A stretch of 64,000 bases of DNA from Flavobacterium potami (GTDB taxonomy: Bacteria; Bacteroidota; Bacteroidia; Flavobacteriales; Flavobacteriaceae): assembly GCF_020026915.1 (NCBI RefSeq), contig NZ_JAINUY010000002.1, forward strand, positions 372,001 to 436,000. The letters run 5' to 3'. The notes beneath the pieces were generated by a model that did not search any database, was not told where the DNA came from, and was given only the letters and a program-made list of their open reading frames with translations. Position numbers and translations under genes: made by a program. This document shows, piece by piece, positions 27,475-35,106 of the stretch (positions are counted from its first letter, which is position 1; each line of letters opens with the position of its first letter).

Positions 27475-27582
27475 GCCATAATATTCATGTAACCCACAAA
27501 AAAAAGGAACGCCTATATAGAAAAACTACTTTTTAGAAAATTTACTCCAAATTTTAAAACAGAAACTAAAAAAGTAGTTATT

Positions 27583-28167
27583 ATGGCTGATCTGCATACT
27601 CCAGATGCTCTATTAGTAAAAAATTATGTTGAAGGCAACGAGAATGCACTTGCGACATTAATAAAAAGGCATGAGTCTAAGATATATGGTTTTATATATT
27701 CGAAGATTGCTGATAGAGATATTTCAAATGATATTTTTCAAGATACTTTCATTAAAGTAATCAAAACTTTAAAAGGTAATTCTTATAATGAAGAAGGCAA
27801 ATTTCTTCCTTGGGTTATGCGTATTTCTCATAACTTAATCGTAGATCATTTTAGAAAAACAAAAAAAATGCCAATGTATAGAGAAACAGAAGAGTTTTCT
27901 ATCTTCTCTATAATGTCTGACGATTCATTGACAATTGAAGGCAAAATGATTGTAGATCAGGTAGAACTCGATCTTAAAAAACTAATTGAAGAACTTCCAG
28001 AAGATCAAAAAGAAGTTTTGGTAATGAGAATGTATCAAGACATGAGTTTTAAAGAAATCTCTGAAATTACAGGTGTAAGCATTAATACAGCATTAGGAAG
28101 AATGCGTTATGCGCTTATGAATTTAAGAAAAATAATTGAGAAACATCAAATTATTTTAACCAACTAA
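27583..28167 (+). CDS. ECF-type RNA polymerase sigma factor
   Basis: 194 residues with region 2 (about 25-95: DISNDIFQDTFIKVIKTL, then FLPWVMRISHNLIVDHFRK) and region 4 (about 130-185: LPEDQKEVLVMRMYQDMSF, KEISEITGVSINTALGRMRY). It has no anti-sigma gene beside it, and no membrane domain. A 47-codon ORF follows after 49 bp. The signal that activates it is unknown. The separate leader of about 100 nt suggests its own control. Confidence 0.92.
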   Translation: MADLHTPDALLVKNYVEGNENALATLIKRHESKIYGFIYSKIADRDISNDIFQDTFIKVIKTLKGNSYNEEGKFLPWVMRISHNLIVDHFRKTKKMPMYRETEEFSIFSIMSDDSLTIEGKMIVDQVELDLKKLIEELPEDQKEVLVMRMYQDMSFKEISEITGVSINTALGRMRYALMNLRKIIEKHQIILTN

Positions 28168-28216
28168 TACTATTTTGATAATAAGCTCGTTATACTAATA
28201 TAAAACATTTGATAGT

Positions 28217-28360
28217 ATGGCGAAAATTTACTCAAAAAAAGCATTAGCTTCTAAAGATCTTAAACCTAAAAAAGAAGTCGTTTCTTTTATCTTAAACTAT
28301 TCTCAAGCTTTGACTGTAGTTAAGATCGAAGATAAAGATTTTGAGATTATAGCTAACTAA
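28217..28360 (+). CDS. 47-residue conserved-looking small protein downstream of the sigma factor
   Basis: A small ORF, MAKIYSKKALASKDLKPKKE at the start and VVKIEDKDFEIIAN at the end, with a hydrophobic middle (VVSFILNYSQALTVV) that could form one amphipathic helix. It lies 49 bp after the sigma gene and before a strong terminator, so it is likely in the same transcript. The composition is protein-like (lysine-rich start, balanced end). I recall similar short ORFs after this sigma factor in other flavobacteria but cannot verify it here. Confidence 0.6.
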   Translation: MAKIYSKKALASKDLKPKKEVVSFILNYSQALTVVKIEDKDFEIIAN

Positions 28361-28423
28361 GCCACCCGCTCTTAAGCCGGAGGTTTATTAAAAATAAAGC
28401 CAAATGGTCGTTTTGGCTGACAG

Positions 28424-28465
28424 ACTCACTGTTTGTATGTTTCATACAGATAGTGAGTTTTTTTT
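28424..28465 (+). terminator. Terminator of the sigma factor operon
   Basis: ACTCACTGTTTGTATG pairs with CATACAGATAGTGAGT (one mismatch) and is followed by eight T residues. Confidence 0.9.
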
Positions 28466-28705
28466 ATGGATGTAATTTTTTATAAGGTTTTTATTCTATT
28501 TTTTCTAAGTTTTGTTAAAATTTAACATTATGATTCAATTTTATATGTTTATTTAGTTTTTAATTTTATTTTAGTTAAAAACTAATGTTTTATTCAGTAA
28601 AAAAGCTTTTATGTGTGCTTTTTGCTAATTGTCATTTTTGTAAATAATAAAATTTAATTAATAATGAATTAAGAACCAAATATTTAACCAAAACCAAAAT
28701 TACCT

Positions 28706-28799
28706 ATGAAGAAAAATTATCCTGCTTTGTTAAGTTGATGCTTATTTGATTGTGTGCTAAAAAGATTTGGACCAGAAAATATTTTTAGTACTGATTAAT
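28706..28799 (+). pseudogene. Possible remnant of a signal-peptide gene
   Basis: After a leader-like TAACCAAAACCAAAATTACC an ATG opens MKKNYPALLS and then stops; the same frame continues as CLFDCVLKRFGPENIFSTD before another stop. The first residues look like a Bacteroidota secretion signal cut short. It could equally be chance in AT-rich DNA or a short leader peptide. The rest of the 525-bp gap (28361-28885) holds the terminator at 28424 and AT-rich sequence with no further gene. Confidence 0.25.
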
Positions 28800-28885
28800 T
28801 TCAATGTAATAAGAGATTATTATAAGAAATTAATGCCTCAAGAACAACACAAAATCATTTAATCAACCCAAAACTTAACCGCAAA

Positions 28886-29950
28886 ATGAAAGAGAACATT
28901 ACAATGCTATCATGCTTGTTTATGATTAGTGTGGGTGCTTTTGCCCAAAAAGAACAAATCAAGGAAGCACAATCTTTGTATGATAAAGGAAAAAGCCAGG
29001 AATCTTTGGCCGCTTTAAAGAAAGCAGAATATCTTATCCTTAATGCTTCAGACGAAGACAAGTCAGATTATTATTTTTTAAAAGGAAATGCTCATAAAGA
29101 TCTTGCAACTAAAGACGTAGATGCTGTCAATAATTTTACATTGGCATCTCAGGCTTATCAGGATGTGTTTTTATACGAAAACGAATCTGGAAAATACAAA
29201 TCAACAGTAAAGGCGAATATGGCTTTAAAAGACATGAAAGGTAGTCTTGTAAATGGTGCCATGGCAGATTTTAAAGCCGGAAGATTCAAAGAAAGTGCAG
29301 AGAAAAGTTATAAAGTATATTTGTTCGATAAGAAAGACACATTAAATTTATACAATGCAGCGTCATCTTCTATCAATGCTAGAGATTATAACTCTGCAGT
29401 AACGTATTATGAAATCCTAAAAAAGATTAATTATACAGGAAAAGGAGTTTTGTATTTAGCAACGAACAAGAAAACAAAAGAGGAGGACAATTTTATATCT
29501 CCAAAAGCTAGAGAATCTGCTATTCAGCAAGGACTTTATGATAAACCAAGAACAGAAACAGTTCCTTCAAAAAAGATTGAAGTTATCAATAACTTGGCTT
29601 ACGCCTATATGGAAAGAAAAGATTATGGTAAAGCAGAATCGACTTATAATTCTGTTTTAGAACTTAATCCTAATTATATTGATGCTTACATTAATCTTGC
29701 TTATTTGAAATTGCAGATTAAAAAAGAGTTGGCAGATGAAATATCAACTTTAGGAACTAGTCCGTCAGAAATGAAAAAGTATGATAAATTGAATGCACAA
29801 AAAGATGATGTGGCGAGAAGTGCAATTCCGTATCTTAAAAAAGTATTAGCTATTGAGCCTAAAAATGAAGATGCAACGAAAACATTATTAGGTGTTTATA
29901 GATCACTTGATATGACAAATGAATATAATGCTTTAAAAGCAGGAAGGTAA
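28886..29950 (+). CDS. Secreted tetratricopeptide-repeat protein
   Basis: 354 residues with a signal peptide (about 1-20, ending VGAFA-QKEQ). TPR-like helical pairs run through the whole chain; the clearest are IEVINNLAYAYMERKDYGKA and AESTYNSVLELNPNYIDAYI. The N-terminal half has looser repeats (LYDKGKSQESLAALKKAEY). It should be periplasmic or outer-membrane-associated and act as a protein-binding scaffold; partners unknown. It is followed by a terminator shared with the convergent nth gene. Confidence 0.85.
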   Translation: MKENITMLSCLFMISVGAFAQKEQIKEAQSLYDKGKSQESLAALKKAEYLILNASDEDKSDYYFLKGNAHKDLATKDVDAVNNFTLASQAYQDVFLYENESGKYKSTVKANMALKDMKGSLVNGAMADFKAGRFKESAEKSYKVYLFDKKDTLNLYNAASSSINARDYNSAVTYYEILKKINYTGKGVLYLATNKKTKEEDNFISPKARESAIQQGLYDKPRTETVPSKKIEVINNLAYAYMERKDYGKAESTYNSVLELNPNYIDAYINLAYLKLQIKKELADEISTLGTSPSEMKKYDKLNAQKDDVARSAIPYLKKVLAIEPKNEDATKTLLGVYRSLDMTNEYNALKAGR

Positions 29951-29980
29951 TTTTAAAGTATAAATCGTAAAAATTTTAAG

Positions 29981-30018
29981 GGCACAAAGATTTTAATTTT
30001 TGTGCCTTACTTTTTTTT
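29981..30018. terminator. Terminator between convergent TPR and nth genes
   Basis: GGCACAAA (29981-29988) pairs with TTTGTGCC (29999-30006), with T run from 30011. It overlaps the last codons of nth. Confidence 0.7.
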
Positions 30019-30675
30019 AATTACTGAGGCTTTTTCCATTTCTTCAATAATAGATTTTTTTCCAACTGTTTTGGTAATGATATCTTTTTCAAGACTCCAG
30101 CCTCGTGCAGGCGAATATTCACGTCCGTACCAAATAATTTGAAGATGTAAGTCGTTCCATATTTCTCTTGGAAATAATCGCTTCGCATCTTTTTCAGTCT
30201 GCGCTACATTTTTCCCATTTGATAAATTCCAGCGGTACATTAATCTGTGAATGTGTGTGTCCACAGGAAAAGCTGGAACGCCAAAAGCTTGAGACATTAC
30301 TACACTTGCTGTTTTATGTCCAACGGCAGGTAAAGCTTCAAGTGCTTCAAAACTTTGCGGAACTTCTCCATTATATTTTTCAATCAAAATTTCAGATAAA
30401 CCATGAATTCCTTTTGATTTCATCGGTGATAAACCGCAAGGACGAATAATTTCTTTAATTTCTTCCACAGACATTTTAACCATGTCATACGGATTGTCAG
30501 CTTTTGCAAACAACAATGGCGTAATCTGGTTCACGCGTACATCTGTACATTGAGCCGACAATAAAACCGCTACTAAAAGCGTATAAGGATCTTTATGGTC
30601 TAAAGGAACAGGTATAGTAGGGTAGAGTTCTTTTAATGTATCGATTACAAATTGTACGCGGGCTTCTTTATTCAT
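30007..30675 (-). CDS. nth: Endonuclease III-like DNA glycosylase without the Fe-S cluster motif
   Basis: 222 residues with the HhH-GPD fold. The helix-hairpin-helix LPAVGHKTASVV carries catalytic lysine K121, and the catalytic aspartate D139 is in FPVDTHIHRL. E. coli Nth ends with four cysteines (C-x6-C-x2-C-x5-C) that bind a [4Fe-4S] cluster; here the matching stretch, YGREYSPARGWSLEKDIITK, has none, and only C43 and C80 are present in the whole protein. It should excise oxidised pyrimidines in base excision repair. The gene diverges from bcp. Confidence 0.9.
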   Translation of the reverse strand: MNKEARVQFVIDTLKELYPTIPVPLDHKDPYTLLVAVLLSAQCTDVRVNQITPLLFAKADNPYDMVKMSVEEIKEIIRPCGLSPMKSKGIHGLSEILIEKYNGEVPQSFEALEALPAVGHKTASVVMSQAFGVPAFPVDTHIHRLMYRWNLSNGKNVAQTEKDAKRLFPREIWNDLHLQIIWYGREYSPARGWSLEKDIITKTVGKKSIIEEMEKASVIKKK

Positions 30676-30717
30676 TTCCGTTATTTTATCCTGTAAAAAT
30701 AATATAATTTTAATGAT

Positions 30718-30859
30718 GTGCCTAATCCAGCTTTCCGTTTCAACTCCTCATTGTACTAGTAACATTTTTAAGTATTTAAAAGAGCTTCCTCCGGTCGCTT
30801 TTTAAATACAAAAAATGTAAACTAGCACAATTCCGGGGTTTTCACTAGAATCTGGGGCA
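30718..30859 (-). repeat. Element with constant ends and a long central hairpin (copy on - strand)
   Basis: The centre is an 80-bp imperfect palindrome (30751-30830): TTGTACTAGTAACATTTTT pairs with AAAAATGTAAACTAGCACAA, and the inner TATTTAAAAGAGC with CGCTTTTTAAATA. Read on the minus strand it begins TGCCCCAGATTCTAG and ends GGAAAGCTGGATTAGGCAC, resembling the ends of the element at 43277. Confidence 0.65.
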
Positions 30860-30900
30860 AAAAAAGGACTTTAAGATTTCAATCTCTTAAGAAGAAATCA

Positions 30901-30908
30901 TAATTTTG
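30901..30908 (+). promoter_or_regulatory. Putative -7 box of bcp
   Basis: TAATTTTG matches TAnnTTTG, 37 bp before the bcp start. No clear -33 TTTG is present. Confidence 0.4.
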
Positions 30909-30945
30909 AAAGAAATCTAAGATCAGAAATTTAAAATAAAAGTAT

Positions 30946-31398
30946 ATGACAACATTAAAAGCGGGTGATAAAGCGCCAAATTTTTCAGGAACAGATCAAG
31001 ACGGAAAAACACATAAGTTGGCGGATTATGCCGGCAAAAAACTAGTTGTTTTCTTTTATCCAAAAGCAAGTACACCTGGTTGCACAGCAGAAGCGTGTGA
31101 TTTAAGAGATAATTTTCATCGTTTTCAAGCCAATAATTATGAACTACTTGGAGTAAGTGCCGACAGTCAGAAAGCGCAGATAAAATTTAAAGAAAAATAC
31201 GAATTGCCATTTCCTTTGCTTGCAGACGAAGACAAATCTGTAATAAATGCATTCGGAGTTTGGGGACCAAAGAAATTCATGGGAAAAGAATACGACGGAA
31301 TTCACAGAACCACTTTCGTAATCAACGAAAAAGGAATTATCGAAGAAGTAATCGAAAAAGTAAAAACAAAAGAACACGCTTCTCAGATCTTGAAATAG
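30946..31398 (+). CDS. bcp: Thioredoxin-dependent thiol peroxidase (Bcp-type peroxiredoxin)
   Basis: 150 residues, a full-length peroxiredoxin. The peroxidatic cysteine is in ASTPGCTAEACDLRDN (about 45), and the second cysteine five residues later is the resolving one in the atypical two-cysteine Bcp type. It reduces hydrogen peroxide and organic peroxides in the cytoplasm using thioredoxin. It ends just before a block of nested repeats. Confidence 0.95.
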   Translation: MTTLKAGDKAPNFSGTDQDGKTHKLADYAGKKLVVFFYPKASTPGCTAEACDLRDNFHRFQANNYELLGVSADSQKAQIKFKEKYELPFPLLADEDKSVINAFGVWGPKKFMGKEYDGIHRTTFVINEKGIIEEVIEKVKTKEHASQILK

Positions 31399-31408
31399 AG
31401 TTTTTTTT

Positions 31409-31600
31409 GTTTCAAGTTCCAAGTTTCAAGTTTCACGTTGTCACCCTGAGCGAAGTCGAAGGGCGCAAAGTTGGGTTTCGACTTCGCTCAGCCAGACAAA
31501 AAAATAAAAAAGTTCACAAAGCTTTGCGAACTTTGCGGTTAAAAAATATCCGCTCCAACAATAACTTGAAACGTGAAACAAAAAAAAACTTGAAACAAAA
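31409..31600. repeat. Nested inverted repeats
   Basis: Outer arms: CAAGTTTCAAGTTTCACGTT (ending 31439) and AACTTGAAACGTGAAAC (from 31563). Inside is a perfect 13-bp stem, GAGCGAAGTCGAA (31448-31460) with TTCGACTTCGCTC (31477-31489), and then the short palindromic run TTCACAAAGCTTTGCGAACT. Nothing coding is evident in this 232-bp gap. Confidence 0.75.
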
Positions 31601-31628
31601 AAAAATCCCAATTAAAAGGGACTTTTTT
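31601..31628 (-). terminator. Terminator of the gene at 31631
   Basis: On the minus strand AGTCCC and GGGATT flank an 8-base loop and are followed by at least eight T residues. Confidence 0.65.
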
Positions 31629-31630
31629 TA

Positions 31631-33091
31631 TTATGTATTTTGTTCTAATTCTTTCTGCGGATGATATCCAAAAAGATGATGTTCTTTTATAATTTCCGGA
31701 ATTCCAGGAGGAAGCATTGGTTCCCAGCCTGTTTTTCCTTGGTTGATCATTTTTAAAACTTCTCTAGAGAATACTTCTAGAATATTCGGATCGTAATCTT
31801 CAATGTCAACCACTTTTCCATTGAATTTAAAGAATTTGTACAATTCTTTCATTCTTGGGTGAACTTTCAAGTTGTTAGAATTCATTAAACTTCCATCTTC
31901 ATCCAACATTGGATATAAGAAAACTTTCATATCGCGATAGAATAATTTTCCAAAAGCCTCCAAAATTCCTCCACTTAAATGGCGATAGTATTTCTCGTCA
32001 AAAATATCAACAAGGTTGTTTACACCCATCGCTAATCCCATACGTGCTTTGGTATAGTTGGCAAAGTATTCTACAACTTTATAGTATTCCTGGAAATTTG
32101 AAATCATAACCGTTTGACCCAATGAACAAAGTAATTCTGCTCTATCCATAAAGTCGCGCTCGTCAATTTCACCATCCGAACGTAAATTCGAAAGTGTGAT
32201 TTCAAAAATAACAAGTGTGTTATTTTTTTCAACCTTATTTTCTTCGAGAAACATTTTTAGTGATTTCTCATACATGTCCATGTTTACTTTTGTAACCGGA
32301 CGGAAACTTCCTCTTAAAGCTAAAAGGTTCTTTTTGTATAAAATTGCTGCCGGAAGAATGTTTTTTCCTTCTGGATTAAACATTACGGCATCTGTCATTC
32401 CGTTCTTAACCAATTGCAAACTCATCAAACGATTGTCTACATCGGCAAAACGAGGACCGGAAAAGTTGATGGTGTCAATCTCTAACTGATCTTTGTCTAA
32501 GTGATCATATAAATAACGCAGTAAACGTTTTGGATCATTATATTTGTAAAAAGCACCATAAATTAAGTTTACACCTAAAATTCCAAGTGTTTCTTGCTGT
32601 AATCTGGCGTCGGTTTCTTTAAAACGAATATGAAGAATAATTTCGTTGTAAGCTTCGTCTGGCTCAATTTGGTATCGAATTCCGACCCAACCGTGGCCTT
32701 TAAATTGTTTGGCAAAATCTATTGTAGCAACCGTATTGGCGTAACTAAAGAAAAGTTTTGTAGGGTGTTTTTCACGACTTAAACGCTCTTCGATGATTTG
32801 GCCTTCATGCGTAAGCATTTTTTTCAAACGCTCTTCGGTCACATATCTTCCGTCACTTTCAACACCATAAACGGCGTCACTAAAATCTTTATCATAGGCA
32901 GACATTGCTTTTGCAATTGTTCCCGATGAACCTCCGGATCTGAAAAAATGTCTAACTGTCTCTTGTCCAGCTCCAATTTCAGCAAATGTACCGTAAATAT
33001 TCTCGTTTAAATTGATGCGTAACGCTTTGTCTTTTATAGAAGGAATCTGTTCGATGACCTTGTCACCTTTGAGTTTTATTTCTGTACCCAT
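31631..33091 (-). CDS. Conserved cytoplasmic protein of unknown function
   Basis: 486 residues with no signal peptide or membrane helix. The sequence is well ordered and looks enzyme-like: LNENIYGTFAEIGAGQETVR near the start, then FFRSGGSSGTIAKAMSAYDK, and MVISNF/VMISNFQEY and MGVNNLVDIFDEKYYRHL later. Proteins of this kind in Bacteroidota are, from memory, variously labelled TonB-dependent receptor or nicotinate-nucleotide adenylyltransferase; neither is credible, since there is no barrel, plug or HxGH motif. It is a single-gene unit with its own terminator. Confidence 0.75.
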   Translation of the reverse strand: MGTEIKLKGDKVIEQIPSIKDKALRINLNENIYGTFAEIGAGQETVRHFFRSGGSSGTIAKAMSAYDKDFSDAVYGVESDGRYVTEERLKKMLTHEGQIIEERLSREKHPTKLFFSYANTVATIDFAKQFKGHGWVGIRYQIEPDEAYNEIILHIRFKETDARLQQETLGILGVNLIYGAFYKYNDPKRLLRYLYDHLDKDQLEIDTINFSGPRFADVDNRLMSLQLVKNGMTDAVMFNPEGKNILPAAILYKKNLLALRGSFRPVTKVNMDMYEKSLKMFLEENKVEKNNTLVIFEITLSNLRSDGEIDERDFMDRAELLCSLGQTVMISNFQEYYKVVEYFANYTKARMGLAMGVNNLVDIFDEKYYRHLSGGILEAFGKLFYRDMKVFLYPMLDEDGSLMNSNNLKVHPRMKELYKFFKFNGKVVDIEDYDPNILEVFSREVLKMINQGKTGWEPMLPPGIPEIIKEHHLFGYHPQKELEQNT

Positions 33092-33155
33092 TTTATTTTA
33101 AATAGATTTGTTACAAAGTTAGCAAATTAGGCTTCTAATGAAAGAGAAATAATCC

Positions 33156-33163
33156 TATTTTTG
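33156..33163 (+). promoter_or_regulatory. Putative -7 box for the hydrolase gene
   Basis: TATTTTTG matches TAnnTTTG and ends 18 bp before the TTG start at 33182. Confidence 0.4.
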
Positions 33164-33181
33164 TAAAAAAATTAAGTTCAA

Positions 33182-33946
33182 TTGAAGGTTTATTTTTTAG
33201 GTACAGGTACTTCACAGGGTATTCCGATAATCGGGATCGATCATCCAGTTTGTAAAAGCACTGATGCTAAGGACAAAAGACTTCGCGTATCCATCTGGAT
33301 TACGTGGAATGATCATTCCTTCGTAATCGATTGCGGCCCCGATTTCAGACAACAAATGCTTTCATGCGGATGTCGAAAACTCGATGCGATTTTATTTACT
33401 CACGAACATGCAGATCATACTGCTGGTTTAGATGATATTCGCCCTTTTAATTTCAGACAGGGAGAAATTCCGATTTACGGACATCAACGCGTTTTAGATA
33501 ACCTAAGACGTCGTTTTGATTATGTCTTTGAAACGGTAAACAAGTATCCGGGAGCGCCAAGCGTAAAAACTATCGAAGTGCAAAATAATGCACCATTTGC
33601 GGTTGGAGACAAAACAGCGATTCCTATAAATGCTATGCATGGTGATTTGCAGGTCTTTGGCTATCGCATTGATGATTTTGCTTATTTGACAGACGTCAAA
33701 ACAATAGAACAATCTGAAATTGAAAAACTTAAAGGTTTAAAGGTTTTAGTTGTAAATGCATTACGTGTTGAACCTCATGATACGCATTTCAACTTGCAGG
33801 AAGCTCTTGGTTTTATAAATCTCGTAAAACCTAAAAAAGCCTATTTAACGCATATTAGCCACGTTTTAGGTTTTCATGAAGAAGTACAAAAACAACTTCC
33901 GGAAAATGTCTTTTTGGCTTACGATAATTTAGAAATTACAATTTAA
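33182..33946 (+). CDS. Metallo-beta-lactamase-fold hydrolase, PhnP-like
   Basis: 254 residues from a TTG start (KVYFLGTGTSQGIPIIG). The metal-binding motif is THEHADHTAGLDDIRPF (HxHxDH), with a further His in AMHGD, Asp in LTDVKT and His in THISHVLGF. The N-terminal GTGTSQG and the cysteines in HPVCKS and LSCGCRK recall PhnP-type cyclic phosphodiesterases. The substrate is not certain; no phosphonate genes are near. The next gene starts 12 bp after its stop, so the two are co-transcribed. Confidence 0.88.
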   Translation: MKVYFLGTGTSQGIPIIGIDHPVCKSTDAKDKRLRVSIWITWNDHSFVIDCGPDFRQQMLSCGCRKLDAILFTHEHADHTAGLDDIRPFNFRQGEIPIYGHQRVLDNLRRRFDYVFETVNKYPGAPSVKTIEVQNNAPFAVGDKTAIPINAMHGDLQVFGYRIDDFAYLTDVKTIEQSEIEKLKGLKVLVVNALRVEPHDTHFNLQEALGFINLVKPKKAYLTHISHVLGFHEEVQKQLPENVFLAYDNLEITI

Positions 33947-33958
33947 TTATACCACAAA

Positions 33959-34462
33959 ATGAAAAAATCCTTAATGCTTTATCTTTTTATTCTTGCTATT
34001 CTAATGAACGTTTTTACTTATGCGTTTTATAGCGGAGAGGTGAAATTTGCACAGAATAGATACGATAAGACAACTAAGAAACTAAGAGATAGCATCAATA
34101 TCGTAAAAACTCAATTGGCTGAAGCTGATTATTTTTCTTTAGAACATAACGAAAATGCACAAAATTACTTTGATAACAGTGCTTCTGGCGGAAAAGTTAT
34201 TTTGTATGAAAAATTAATTCCAGTCGTAACTGAAAAGTTGTTAGATTTTAATGCAAATCCAAAAGGAAATCCTTACACAGGTCAAGACCAAATTGGACCA
34301 ACGAAATTTATTATAAACAAAGTAAAAATCTTAAACCACAGATGGATCATTGCAGATTACAGTAATGGAGAATTATGGGGAGAAGTCTTGTTAAAATACT
34401 TTGTTGATAACGACGATAATATTACCTTTGAAGTAAATCAAACTTGGTTATATCAAAAATAG
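33959..34462 (+). CDS. Membrane-anchored protein of unknown function
   Basis: 167 residues with one N-terminal hydrophobic segment (about 5-25, LMLYLFILAILMNVFTYAF) followed by a coiled-coil-like stretch (about 30-60, YDKTTKKLRDSINIVKTQLA) and a beta-rich C-terminal domain. No family is recognised. It probably faces the periplasm. It lies 12 bp after the PhnP-like gene and ends in a terminator whose stem includes its stop codon. Confidence 0.75.
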   Translation: MKKSLMLYLFILAILMNVFTYAFYSGEVKFAQNRYDKTTKKLRDSINIVKTQLAEADYFSLEHNENAQNYFDNSASGGKVILYEKLIPVVTEKLLDFNANPKGNPYTGQDQIGPTKFIINKVKILNHRWIIADYSNGELWGEVLLKYFVDNDDNITFEVNQTWLYQK

Positions 34463-34486
34463 GATTTTTTAAATCCTATTTTTTTT
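34458..34486 (+). terminator. Terminator overlapping the stop codon of the preceding gene
   Basis: AATAGGATTT (34458-34467) pairs with AAATCCTATT (34471-34480) and a T run follows. The TAG stop (34460-34462) lies in the stem. Confidence 0.85.
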
Positions 34487-34508
34487 GACCTTTAAATTAA
34501 TTAGGATT

Positions 34509-34934
34509 ATGAAAAAGATGTTTTTGTTTTTGATTATGGCAAGCGCGTTTTCTTGCGCTAAAAAAGTTTCACAGGAAAATGCAACTAAAACTCCTGAAGA
34601 ACCAAAAAAAGAAGTTGCTGTGGGCGGAGATTCTGATGCTCATGGATGTAAAGCTTCTGCAGGCTATACTTGGTCAGCACTTAAAAAAGAATGTATTCGA
34701 ATTTTTGAAGGAACAAAATTGTCACATTACGATGACGGAAAAACATATACAACTGCATCTTACGTAATTTTTGACGGAAATAAAGCCGAACTTTTCTTGG
34801 ATACTCAAAAAGAATCCATCATTTTAGAAAGAAAGTCTGAAGGTGATTCTTGGGTTAACGGCGATTGGCAATTGATTCCGTGGAAAGGATATGTTTTGAA
34901 AAAAGGGGAGAAGATTCTTTATACTGGACAATAG
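34509..34934 (+). CDS. Small lipoprotein of unknown function
   Basis: 141 residues from the ATG at 34509 (MKKMFLFLIMASAFSC, lipobox AFSC); an upstream in-frame ATG at 34485 lies in the terminator's T run and is less likely. After a Thr/Glu/Lys linker the domain begins GCKASAGYTWSALKKECI, where two cysteines may form a disulfide, and ends with YVLKKGEKILYTGQ. No family recognised; likely a beta-rich periplasmic domain. Confidence 0.72.
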   Translation: MKKMFLFLIMASAFSCAKKVSQENATKTPEEPKKEVAVGGDSDAHGCKASAGYTWSALKKECIRIFEGTKLSHYDDGKTYTTASYVIFDGNKAELFLDTQKESIILERKSEGDSWVNGDWQLIPWKGYVLKKGEKILYTGQ

Positions 34935-34987
34935 TTTTAGTTTTCAGTCACAGTTTTCAATTCTGAAACGAAACGGTTATCTTGAAA

Positions 34988-35020
34988 AACTTTGTCAAAG
35001 TTTCAAACTTTGACAAAGTT
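34988..35020. repeat. Perfect 33-nt palindrome
   Basis: AACTTTGTCAAAGTTT, one C, then AAACTTTGACAAAGTT: 16-bp perfect arms around a single base. It lacks a T run and lies beside the hexamer array. Confidence 0.85.
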
Positions 35021-35030
35021 CTACTGAAAA

Positions 35031-35106
35031 CTGCGACTGCGACTGCGACTGCGACTGCGACTGCGACTGCGACTGCGACTGCGACTGAATACTGAATACT
35101 GAAAAC
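35031..35106. repeat. Hexamer tandem array CTGCGA x9 with degenerate flanks
   Basis: Nine perfect copies of CTGCGA occupy 35031-35084. They are followed by CTGAATACTGAATACTGAAA, a degenerate heptamer repeat, and preceded by CTACTGAAAA. The array ends next to the stop codon of the esterase gene, outside any reading frame. A single related piece (CACTGCGACTGAAAACT) occurs at about 14102-14118. Confidence 0.95.

Noticed and set aside
28361..28423. GC-richer stretch CCACCCGCTCTTAAGCCGGA considered as a small RNA or riboswitch
   Set aside because: It is short and has no convincing stem beyond the terminator downstream; it is more likely the 3' end of the sigma operon transcript.
31260..31664. 134-codon plus-strand frame overlapping bcp and the repeats
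   Set aside because: It is a shifted frame of bcp continuing into palindromic repeats and a terminator; lysine and arginine runs come from A-rich DNA.
35031..35084. Hexamer array considered as a CRISPR-like array
   Set aside because: It has no spacers, units are six bases, and no cas genes are present.
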